From Pseudonocardiaceae bacterium (GTDB lineage Bacteria > Actinomycetota > Actinomycetes > Mycobacteriales > Pseudonocardiaceae), in NCBI GenBank assembly GCA_025937115.1, contig JAICSB010000175.1, forward strand, positions 1-6,752: 6,752 bases of DNA, read 5' to 3'. Under the pieces are notes generated by a model. The model searched no databases. It was given only the letters and a program-made list of their open reading frames with translations, and was not told the origin of the DNA. A program made the translations under genes and the position numbers. Below, one piece after another: positions 1-5,409 of this stretch (position 1 is the stretch's first letter; each line of letters begins with the position of its first letter).

Positions 1-478
1 CGAATTGCGCACCCAGGCGCTCGATGGCGCGCCGGGATCGCTCGTTGCGCGCGTCAGTCTTAAGGTCGACCCGGACCACGCCCAAGGTCTCGAACGCATA
101 TTCCAGGAGTAGAAGCTTTGCCTCAACATTGATGCCTGTTCGCTGAGCCGAAGCGGCCAGCCAGGTCCAACCAATCTCAATGGCATACAGCTGCGAGCGG
201 CCCGGCCAAAACCGGGGATCCCAGTACGCCGTGCACCCGACGGCCCGCCCATCGCCTTGGCGGAGCTGGGCAAACGGCACCAGCTTGCCGCTTTTTGTCT
301 GTTCGAAATAGGCGGTGAGGTATTCCTCTATTTCCCACGCATGTGGAACTCGGGTGAAGTCGTACGCGCCGCGATCTTCCTCCACTGAGACCGCCAAATC
401 CTCACCATGACTCACCGAAAGCGGTTCCAGCCGGACCAGGGACCCGTGGAGTACCGGAACGTCAAGCAGAAAGTTCAT
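1..478 (-). CDS. GNAT (RimJ/RimL-like) N-acetyltransferase, 3' end outside window
   Basis: GNAT-fold enzyme expected to transfer acetyl from acetyl-CoA to an amine of a protein or small molecule; the substrate cannot be read from the sequence. 159 codons are visible, running off the left edge, so the C-terminal strand and helix (perhaps 40-60 residues) are missing. The start resembles the Acetyltransf_3 family (LHGSLVRLEPL, residues 10-20). A central strand IEIGWTWL (100-107) is followed by the acetyl-CoA pyrophosphate loop AQRTGINVEAK (111-121), helix LLLLEYAFE (122-130), and the conserved NERSRRAIERLGA block (145-157). ATG 478 is chosen because GAGGGG (484-489 on the complement) lies about 5 nt upstream. 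The leader carries an S-box riboswitch, so expression probably falls when S-adenosylmethionine is abundant. This suggests a substrate linked to sulfur or methionine metabolism, but that is inference. Family assignment is confident; substrate is unknown. Confidence 0.88.
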   Translation of the reverse strand, partial: MNFLLDVPVLHGSLVRLEPLSVSHGEDLAVSVEEDRGAYDFTRVPHAWEIEEYLTAYFEQTKSGKLVPFAQLRQGDGRAVGCTAYWDPRFWPGRSQLYAIEIGWTWLAASAQRTGINVEAKLLLLEYAFETLGVVRVDLKTDARNERSRRAIERLGAQF

Positions 479-483
479 GAATA

Positions 484-489
484 CCCCTC
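484..489 (-). promoter_or_regulatory. Ribosome binding site of the GNAT gene, abutting riboswitch P1
   Basis: GAGGGG on the minus strand, about 5 nt before ATG 478. It is the only strong Shine-Dalgarno here and fixes the start. The 3' strand of riboswitch helix P1 (GATGA, 492 to 488) overlaps its first bases, so forming P1 on SAM binding would be expected to hinder ribosome access. This is a translational arrangement rather than a terminator. Confidence 0.75.
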
Positions 490-571
490 ATCGATCCTGG
501 CATTGGCACCTTGCAGCGAGCGCAGGTTGCCGGACCGTCACTGGGCCAGGTCCCTCAGATCCTCTGGATGA
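488..571 (-). promoter_or_regulatory. S-box (SAM-I type) riboswitch aptamer
   Basis: The 5' leader of the GNAT gene carries the S-box core in the right order. P1 is UCAUC (571-567) with GAUGA (492-488). It is followed by CAGAGG, then P2 GGAUC (562-558) with GGUCC (536-532), enclosing the conserved GAGGGA (556-551) and UGGCCC (548-543). P3 is closed by GCAACC (530-525) with GGUGC (510-506), and AAGGUGCCAA spans 512-503. UGG (548-546) can pair with CCA (506-504), the position of the SAM-I pseudoknot. S-box RNAs bind S-adenosylmethionine and switch off methionine and sulfur genes. Oddity: the P4 hairpin expected after GGUGCCAAUNCC is essentially absent, leaving only GCCAGGAUC. The output is probably translational, since the Shine-Dalgarno touches P1 and no terminator is visible. 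A SAM-I/IV-type variant is the alternative. Confidence 0.8.
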
Positions 572-584
572 TTACAAGAGGAGC

Positions 585-613
585 AGCGTAACCAATGCAT
601 TCACTGGCGTCAA
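585..613 (-). promoter_or_regulatory. Promoter for the riboswitch-GNAT transcript
   Basis: On the minus strand TTGACG (613-608) is followed by a 17-bp spacer and TACGCT (590-585), a near-consensus housekeeping-sigma promoter. Transcription should start near 578, a few nucleotides before the riboswitch P1, giving a leader of about 100 nt. Spacing to the aptamer supports it. Confidence 0.75.
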
Positions 614-722
614 CGGTCGGCTGTGATGGCAGAGGCGATGCTGTTGGATAGACAACACCGGTCAGCCTGACTTGCTAACGAATCCCTGACTCGGACGTAG
701 CTTCCAGATTCCGCGGCCGAGA

Positions 723-745
723 CTGTCGGTGTTGGGTTGTAACGT
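723..745 (+). promoter_or_regulatory. RecA-independent DNA-damage (PafBC-type) promoter of the HNH gene
   Basis: CTGTCGGTG (723-731), an 8-bp spacer, then TAACGT (740-745). The mycobacterial RecA-independent damage promoter is TTGTCRGTG-N8-TANNNT, so only the first base differs. With normal -10 spacing transcription starts at about 752-753, on or next to the A of ATG 753. The message would be leaderless, which rules out the longer GTG 729 start, since that codon lies inside the promoter. Confidence 0.72.
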
Positions 746-752
746 GCAGATC

Positions 753-2567
753 ATGGTGGTTCGGCAGCTGATTCCCGAGGGCTTGGCGCAGGTTGCGCCG
801 GGACCGGAGCTGGCTGGTCTGCTGGCCGAGCTCGAGCTGTCGCAGCTGTCGGGTTATGACTGCGTGGAGGTGCTCAAGGCGCGGTACCGGCAGTTCAATC
901 ACGAGCGGGCCAGGTTGATGGCCACCATGGTCGAGGTGGGGCTGTGCGGCATCGGGCCGGATGATGAGCTGCCCCGGACGGCGGTACCCGATGAGTTCGC
1001 CGCGGATGAGATCCGCGCCGCCTTGATGCTCACCCGACGGGCCGCCGATGCCCAGTTCTGGCTGGCGCATGATCTGATGACGCGGCTGCCCGCGGTGCAC
1101 GCCACGATGGACGCCGGGGTGCTCGACGAGCCTCGCGCGCGGGTGTTCTCCGAGTGGACCACCGGGCTTGTTCCGGAGGCGGCACGCGCGGTGTGCGCCC
1201 AGTTGCTGCCTCGAGCACCCGGGTGGACCACGGGGCAGCTCATCGAGCAGATCAAGAAACTGGCCATCGCCGTCGACCCGGACTGGGCCCGGCGCCGCTA
1301 CGAACAAGCCCTCGCCGATCGCAAAGTCGTCGGGTACCGCAACGCCGACGGCTCGGCGAACCTGTCCGGGGTGAATCTGCCCGTCGACCGGGTCGCCGCA
1401 GCCTCCGGACGCATCGACGCGCTGGCCAAAGCCGTCAAACGCGCTGGGGACCTTCGCCCGATCGATCACATCCGGGCAGATCTGTTCCTCGGGATGACCG
1501 ATGGCACCTACGCCGGCCTGGACGACGCGGAGATCATCAACCAGCTGCTCGCAGCGGGACGCCCCGACGGGTCCGAGGACACGGATGGCGCTCAACGCAG
1601 CGACGATGGAGACGGCCTCCGTGGTGACGGCGGTCAGGGTGTCGGTGACCCGGACGACGGCGGCTGCGGCGCCGGGGACGGCGGTACGGGGCAAGGCGAG
1701 GGCGCGTCTGCCGCAGCTGCGGAGCCACCGGTCCCGGCTGCTGCTGTGATCGGGGCTGGTATGGAGTTGCGGGTGCGGCTGTCCACCCTGCTCGGCCATG
1801 ACCAGTACCCCGCTGAGCTGGCCGGCTGGGGCCCTGTGCACGCCGAGCTGGCCCGCGACCTCACTACTACCCTGGGCGGCGCGCAGTGGCGCTTTGCGAT
1901 CACCGACGAGAACGGTCAGCTCCACCACTGCGGAATCACCCAGGCGCGGCCCACCGGTATCCCCGCCCGGATGGCAGCCTGCCGCGCAACCGTGGAACTG
2001 GCAGTCCCACTCGCCACCCTGCGCCTCCTGGACGAAGAGCTGGGAGCCTGGGCCGAGGTCGTGACCGATCTCCGCCGACAGCTCGAACGGGGCCCCGCCG
2101 ACCAGGACCGCTACAGCCATCGGCGCGCCCCCGACGCCGCCCTACGCCGTTACCTGCAAGCCCGCGACCGGTCCTGCATCATGATCGGCTGCCGGGCTCC
2201 CGCCAACACGGCGGACGCCGACCACACCCGCGACCACGGCCACGGCGGACCCACCACCGGCGGCAATCTCGGCGCTGCTTGCCGACATGATCATCGACTC
2301 AAGCACGAAGGTGGCTGGCGGCTGCACCAGTCCCACGCCGGTCACTTCCACTGGATCAGCCGGCTGGGTCACAGCTACCACAGGTCGCCTCCCCCCATCC
2401 TCGAGCCATTACCCGATCCCCTGCGACCGGACCGGCCTCCGATTCAGCTACTGATCCCGGTCGATGCCGACTGGGAAAGCTCAGAGATCTGGACCGAACC
2501 GCCGCCTGAAATCGAACCCGAACCACCACCAGAAACTGACCCCCGCGACGACATCCCCCCGTTTTGA
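753..2567 (+). CDS. DUF222 / HNH endonuclease-domain protein (13E12 repeat family type)
   Basis: A 604-aa protein of the actinobacterial DUF222-HNH family, multicopy in many genomes and thought to be nucleases of unproven role. The N-terminal DUF222 region (about 30-330) opens with the typical helix [19 protein letters not shown] (34-52). It is interrupted by a low-complexity Gly/Asp linker at about 271-337. The HNH zinc finger has C475-X4-C480, the catalytic-type pair D490-H491, N505, and C510-X3-H514, all present, so the domain looks intact. The last 60 residues (545-604) are a Pro/Glu-rich tail. The frame opens at GTG 729 (612 aa), but that codon sits in the damage-type promoter, so ATG 753 is preferred and the mRNA is probably leaderless. 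The gene converges on the alkylation-repair operon and overlaps the 3' end of ogt antisense by 124 bp. Long antisense frames inside it are codon-bias shadows. Confidence 0.88.
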   Translation: MVVRQLIPEGLAQVAPGPELAGLLAELELSQLSGYDCVEVLKARYRQFNHERARLMATMVEVGLCGIGPDDELPRTAVPDEFAADEIRAALMLTRRAADAQFWLAHDLMTRLPAVHATMDAGVLDEPRARVFSEWTTGLVPEAARAVCAQLLPRAPGWTTGQLIEQIKKLAIAVDPDWARRRYEQALADRKVVGYRNADGSANLSGVNLPVDRVAAASGRIDALAKAVKRAGDLRPIDHIRADLFLGMTDGTYAGLDDAEIINQLLAAGRPDGSEDTDGAQRSDDGDGLRGDGGQGVGDPDDGGCGAGDGGTGQGEGASAAAAEPPVPAAAVIGAGMELRVRLSTLLGHDQYPAELAGWGPVHAELARDLTTTLGGAQWRFAITDENGQLHHCGITQARPTGIPARMAACRATVELAVPLATLRLLDEELGAWAEVVTDLRRQLERGPADQDRYSHRRAPDAALRRYLQARDRSCIMIGCRAPANTADADHTRDHGHGGPTTGGNLGAACRHDHRLKHEGGWRLHQSHAGHFHWISRLGHSYHRSPPPILEPLPDPLRPDRPPIQLLIPVDADWESSEIWTEPPPEIEPEPPPETDPRDDIPPF

Positions 2568-3133
2568 GGCGAACGACTATCAGACTCGGTCGGCGTGTGC
2601 AGGACGGCCGCCACCTCGAACAGCGTGCCCTCGTGAGCGGATCCATGCTGCCGGCGCTCGAAGTCGAGCAGGTGCTGCTTGCGTTCCAGGCCGCCGCCGT
2701 AGCCGGTGAGGTCGCCAGAGGCTCCGACGACGCGGTGGCAGGGCACGATGATGCCGATCGGGTTGCGTCCATTGGCCAGGCCGACCGCCCGGGCGGCGCC
2801 GGGGCGTCCGATCCGCTCGGCGAGCTGGCCGTAGGACCATGTTTCGCCGTAAGGGATCTCCCGCAGAGCGGCCCACACGGTGCGCTGAAACGGCGTACCG
2901 ACGAGATTCATCGGCACGTCGAACTCGGTGCGTTGGCCATTGAAGTACTCATCCAGTTGCCTGATCACCTCGGTGAACGGGGTGGGGTCCGGCTCGCCGA
3001 ACGTCGCTTCTGGCGGTCGGTGTCGCTGCAGGTTCATGTACAAGCCGCTGAGCTTGCCGTCCAGCGCGACCAGGGTGAGCGGGCCGACGGGACTGTCCTG
3101 CACGGTGTGAACTAGCACGCGTGATCCTTTCAT
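2444..3133 (-). CDS. ogt: Methylated-DNA--protein-cysteine S-methyltransferase with an extended C-terminus
   Basis: Suicide DNA-repair protein that moves the methyl group of O6-methylguanine (or O4-methylthymine) to its own cysteine. The N-terminal domain spans about 8-78 and the catalytic domain about 80-173. The active site is PCHRVVGAS with C132. Other hallmarks are S100-Y101, the DNA-binding helix with R115-A-V-G-L-A-N121, and [11 protein letters not shown] (142-152). ATG 3133 overlaps the TGA of the upstream AlkA fusion as TGATG, indicating translational coupling in one operon. Length is 229 aa against roughly 165-175 for the family. The normal end should be near TLFE (170-173). The extra 56 residues are Ser/Gly-rich ([12 protein letters not shown] at 201-212) and mostly antisense to the Pro-rich tail of the HNH gene. 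The extension probably reflects loss of the native stop rather than a domain. Confidence 0.9.
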   Translation of the reverse strand: MKGSRVLVHTVQDSPVGPLTLVALDGKLSGLYMNLQRHRPPEATFGEPDPTPFTEVIRQLDEYFNGQRTEFDVPMNLVGTPFQRTVWAALREIPYGETWSYGQLAERIGRPGAARAVGLANGRNPIGIIVPCHRVVGASGDLTGYGGGLERKQHLLDFERRQHGSAHEGTLFEVAAVLHTPTESDSRSPQNGGMSSRGSVSGGGSGSISGGGSVQISELSQSASTGISS

Positions 3134-4602
3134 CAGGTCGGTAGCCGGTTGATGGCGTGGTCACCGGTGGCCCACAGGTACTGCACGGCGTAAGCGCGCC
3201 AGGGGCGCCAGGCGCTGGCGTGGCCGGTCAGGCCCGCGGCGGTCGCGGGAAGACCTACATCTCGGGCGGCCCGCCGGATACCTAGGTCCGTCGGCACGAA
3301 AGCATCCGGGTCGCCGAGCGCGCGCATCGCGATCGTCTCGATGGTCCAGGGTCCCAAGCCGGGCAGCGCGGCGAGCTGGGCGCGCGCCTGTTGCCAGTCG
3401 CTGCCGGCACCGAGGCCGATGTCGCCGCCGGCCAGCGCACCGACCAGGGTGGTGAGCGTCGTGCGCCGCGCCGCCGGCAGTGCGAGCGTGGCTGGATCGA
3501 GCGACGCCAGCCGCGCTGTGTCCGGGAACAGATGGGTCAGGCCGCCAGCCGGGTCGGCCACCGATTCGCCGTGTGCGGCCACCAATCGGGCGGCGTGGGT
3601 GCAGGCCGCCTTGGTGGATACCTGCTGCCCCAGCACCGCCCGCACCGCGAATTCCGACGCGTCGACGGTGCGCGGCACCCGACGGCCGGGATTCTTGTCC
3701 ACCATGACAGCAAGCATCGGATCTGTGCGCAGCAGATCGTCGACAGCCACCGGGTCCGCGTCGAGGTCGAGTAGCCACCGGCACCGGGTGATCGCGGTGG
3801 ACAGGTCCCGCAGATCGGTCAAGGTCAACCGGCACTCGATGTGATCGGGCAGCGGCCGCAAGGTCGCGACACCATGGCCGTGCGGCAGGCGCAAGGTGCG
3901 GCGATAGGCCCCGTCACGCCACTCTTCCACCCCGGGCACTGCGGTCGCCGCGAGATGGCCGAACAGGTTGTCCGGACACAGCGGCACCCGAAACGGCAGC
4001 CGCAAGACCAGCGATCCGGATGTCGTCGGCGGGTGTCTGCGCGCGGCACGCGCTCGCAGGTCGGTCGGCGCCAACGCGAAGATCTCCCGGACGGTGTCGT
4101 TGAATGCCCGCACACTGGCAAAACCAGCGGCGAACGCGACGTCGCTCATCGGCAGGGAGCTGGTCTCGATCAGCAGCCGCGCGGTCTGGGCGCGCTGCGC
4201 TCGCGCCAACGCCAACGGGCCGGCCCCCAACTCGGCGAGGACCTGCCGCTGGACCTGCCGGACGCTGTATCCCAGCCGCGCGGCCAGGCCAGGGACACCG
4301 TCGCGATCGACCACCCCATCGGCGATCAACCGCATCGCTCTGGCCACCAGGTCAGCGCGTACGTTCCAGTGCGGAGATCCCGGGCTGGCGTCCGGCCGGC
4401 ATCGCTTGCAGGCCCGAAACCCGGCCGCCTGCGCCGCGGCGGCGCTCGGATAGAAGCGCATGTTGACCGCCTTGGGCGGTACTACCGGGCAGCTCGGCCG
4501 GCAATAGATTCCAGTGGTGACCACTGCGACGAAAAACCAGCCGTCGAACCGCGCGTCCTTGGACTGCACCGCCCGCACGCACCGCTCGGTGTCCTCATGC
4601 AC
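3133..4602 (-). CDS. alkA: AdaA-AlkA fusion: Ada methyl-sensor/AraC regulator joined to 3-methyladenine DNA glycosylase II
   Basis: A 489-aa multidomain protein of the mycobacterial Rv1317c type. An Ada zinc domain (about 1-75) has four ligands, C34, C38, C65 and C68; C34 matches E. coli Ada C38, which takes the methyl from methylphosphotriesters. An AraC-type DNA-binding domain follows (about 83-187, two helix-turn-helix units: [15 protein letters not shown] and [18 protein letters not shown]). Next come the AlkA N-terminal domain (about 197-300) and a HhH-GPD glycosylase domain (about 310-475), with hairpin LPGLGPWT (413-420) and catalytic Asp D439. It should sense methylated DNA, activate its own operon, and excise alkylated bases. 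The start is GTG 4602, with AGGA just upstream; the overlapping ATG at 4598 is out of frame. It is the first gene of the operon and is coupled to ogt by TGATG. All key residues are intact. Confidence 0.92.
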   Translation of the reverse strand: MHEDTERCVRAVQSKDARFDGWFFVAVVTTGIYCRPSCPVVPPKAVNMRFYPSAAAAQAAGFRACKRCRPDASPGSPHWNVRADLVARAMRLIADGVVDRDGVPGLAARLGYSVRQVQRQVLAELGAGPLALARAQRAQTARLLIETSSLPMSDVAFAAGFASVRAFNDTVREIFALAPTDLRARAARRHPPTTSGSLVLRLPFRVPLCPDNLFGHLAATAVPGVEEWRDGAYRRTLRLPHGHGVATLRPLPDHIECRLTLTDLRDLSTAITRCRWLLDLDADPVAVDDLLRTDPMLAVMVDKNPGRRVPRTVDASEFAVRAVLGQQVSTKAACTHAARLVAAHGESVADPAGGLTHLFPDTARLASLDPATLALPAARRTTLTTLVGALAGGDIGLGAGSDWQQARAQLAALPGLGPWTIETIAMRALGDPDAFVPTDLGIRRAARDVGLPATAAGLTGHASAWRPWRAYAVQYLWATGDHAINRLPT

Positions 4603-4608
4603 GTTCCT

Positions 4609-4614
4609 AGCATC
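4609..4614 (-). promoter_or_regulatory. Possible -10 element of the alkA-ogt operon
   Basis: GATGCT on the minus strand is followed by exactly six bases (AGGAAC) and then GTG 4602. That is the spacing of a leaderless start in actinobacteria. There is no convincing -35 hexamer, as expected for an activator-dependent promoter. The AGGA in between could instead be a poorly spaced Shine-Dalgarno, so this is tentative. Confidence 0.3.
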
Positions 4615-4637
4615 GCCGCTGGCCGCAGGCAGGGCTA

Positions 4638-4687
4638 GCGAGTTTGCGACACCATCCCAGGAGGAGACGGTGATGTCGCAAACTCGC
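4638..4687. repeat. 14-bp perfect inverted repeat flanked by 6-bp direct repeats
   Basis: GCGAGTTTGCGACA (4638-4651) and its exact reverse complement (4674-4687) are separated by 22 bp. The direct repeat GGGCTA flanks the pair at 4632-4637 and 4689-4694. Three readings are possible. It may be a hairpin terminator for the small gene ending at 4692, although no T-run follows. It may be an operator for the AdaA-AlkA regulator, lying 36-85 bp before its start codon. Or it may be a tiny transposon remnant with terminal repeats and a target duplication. The spacer also holds AGGAGGA ahead of an ATG in the opposite direction. Confidence 0.75.
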
Positions 4688-4691
4688 CGGG

Positions 4692-5015
4692 CTACTCATG
4701 CCCCCGCGGCATGTCGTCGCGGCGAACGGCGACAGCACGGCGTGCTCCAGTCCGTCGGTGGTAAACAGGAAGCGATGCCACTTCGGGTGAACGCCGCGAT
4801 TGTTCCCTCGCAACCTCTTGAGCCTGAGCAAGGGTCTCTATCAGCTCGTCCACCTTCTCTGGGTCCATAATGGCTTCCCAGGTGAAAGGCGGTTGGATAG
4901 ACACCCCCACGTGTCCTCGCTGCACTGTCACCACCACCGTTGCGGGAACGCCGCCACTGCCTTTCACCGACACCGTCCGAGGTGCAGCTGCCGGCACAAA
5001 TCTTTTCGAGGTCAT
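4692..5015 (-). CDS. Small conserved-looking hypothetical protein
   Basis: A 107-aa protein of unknown function. A short beta-rich segment (VSVKGSGGVPATVVVTVQRG, about 15-34, continuing to GVSIQ) is followed by PPFTWEAIMDPEKVDELIETL (42-62), where a helix begins and runs to about 73 (AQAQEVAREQ). It then ends in an Arg-rich, probably disordered tail (75-107). The middle segment reads like a genuine fold and resembles small proteins seen in actinobacterial accessory loci, but that is recollection and not a search result. ATG 5015 has no visible Shine-Dalgarno. It overlaps the stop of a weak 66-codon upstream frame as ATGA, so coupling or a later GTG start is possible. Codon third positions are less GC-rich than in the repair genes, consistent with accessory DNA. 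It may be a partner of the divergent zinc-ribbon regulator; this is inference. Confidence 0.55.
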   Translation of the reverse strand: MTSKRFVPAAAPRTVSVKGSGGVPATVVVTVQRGHVGVSIQPPFTWEAIMDPEKVDELIETLAQAQEVAREQSRRSPEVASLPVYHRRTGARRAVAVRRDDMPRGHE

Positions 5016-5059
5016 GAGGGGCCGCGCAGCGTATCGTGGGCCTTCTCGTCGCAGTCACA

Positions 5060-5086
5060 GGGACGAAAGCTCACTTTCTCGTTCCC
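5060..5086. repeat. Imperfect inverted repeat / hairpin
   Basis: GGGACGAAAG (5060-5069), tetraloop CTCA (5070-5073), then CTTTCTCGTTCCC (5074-5086). The arms form about 10 pairs with two single-base bulges. It lies upstream of the small minus-strand gene, with no T-run on either side. It could be an operator or a leader structure; function unknown. Confidence 0.35.
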
Positions 5087-5372
5087 CACGTCCCTGGGCC
5101 GCCTCTCGTGTGCTCGCCTGATGCGGACGGCACCCGGGACCGGAGCAAGTCCACCGCAGCGGCGCTTGGGGTGGGGACCCTTGTCCGCCGCCACTACCGT
5201 GGCGCCAGCCACGCGTCGGTGCCTCGCACATCCGGCCCCGGGGCCTCGGCAGATCGCTGAACAGGACTGACCCGCTCCGATGCATGACGAATCGCGAATC
5301 TATGTATGCGTCGGCGCGATGGTGCCGCGATACTCGGCAGTCGCACGTGGATCAACGGGCAGGTGAGGCGGT

Positions 5373-5378
5373 TACACT
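5373..5378 (+). promoter_or_regulatory. Putative -10 element of the zinc-ribbon/XRE regulator
   Basis: TACACT fits the actinobacterial TANNNT -10 consensus. It would place transcription start near 5385, giving a leader of about 25 nt that contains GGGAGG (5399-5404) before GTG 5410. No good -35 hexamer is present at 17-18 bp. Confidence 0.5.
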
Positions 5379-5409
5379 GTCCCGGCTCGGTCGTGGATGG
5401 GAGGATGCC

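Larger units (their letters stand above)
5016..5409. other. Intergenic region between the small gene and the regulator
   Basis: No convincing gene in about 390 bp. A 66-codon GTG-started minus-strand frame (5012-5212) ends in ATGA overlap with the small gene, but it has no recognisable protein character and only a weak ribosome site. Other features are an imperfect hairpin at 5060-5086 (GGGACGAAAG, loop CTCA, then its complement with two single-base bulges), a perfect 12-bp palindrome GGCCCCGGGGCC at 5234-5245, and a -10 element for the regulator at 5373. No tRNA or known RNA motif was seen. Confidence 0.5.

Noticed and set aside
614..722. LexA (SOS) box in the HNH upstream region
   Set aside because: No TCGAAC-N4-GTTCGA-like palindrome is present; the damage motif found is the RecA-independent type.
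675..2120. 481-codon minus-strand open frame inside the HNH gene
   Set aside because: Antisense shadow of a high-GC gene; repetitive Gly/Pro/His composition, no recognisable domain, and the plus-strand frame has clear DUF222 and HNH motifs.
2564..3115. 183-codon plus-strand frame opposite ogt
   Set aside because: Antisense to a complete Ogt with active-site PCHRV; no domain of its own.
3841..4638. 265-codon plus-strand frame opposite the AdaA-AlkA gene
   Set aside because: Arg/Gln/Gly-rich shadow frame; the minus strand carries all Ada, AraC and AlkA motifs.
4638..4687. Intrinsic terminator call for the inverted repeat
   Set aside because: The 14-bp stem is strong, but the 22-nt loop is long and no T-run follows on either strand, so I left it as a repeat with termination as one option.
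4659..4870. AGGAGGA Shine-Dalgarno followed at 7 nt by ATG 4673 and a 65-codon plus-strand frame
   Set aside because: The ribosome site is excellent, but the frame is antisense to the better small gene, has no recognisable protein character, and its start lies within the inverted repeat. It could be the leftover start of a lost element gene, but I cannot support a CDS.
5012..5212. 66-codon minus-strand frame ending in ATGA overlap with the small gene
   Set aside because: Weak ribosome site, Arg/Pro-rich composition without structure, moderate codon bias only. The overlap alone is not enough.
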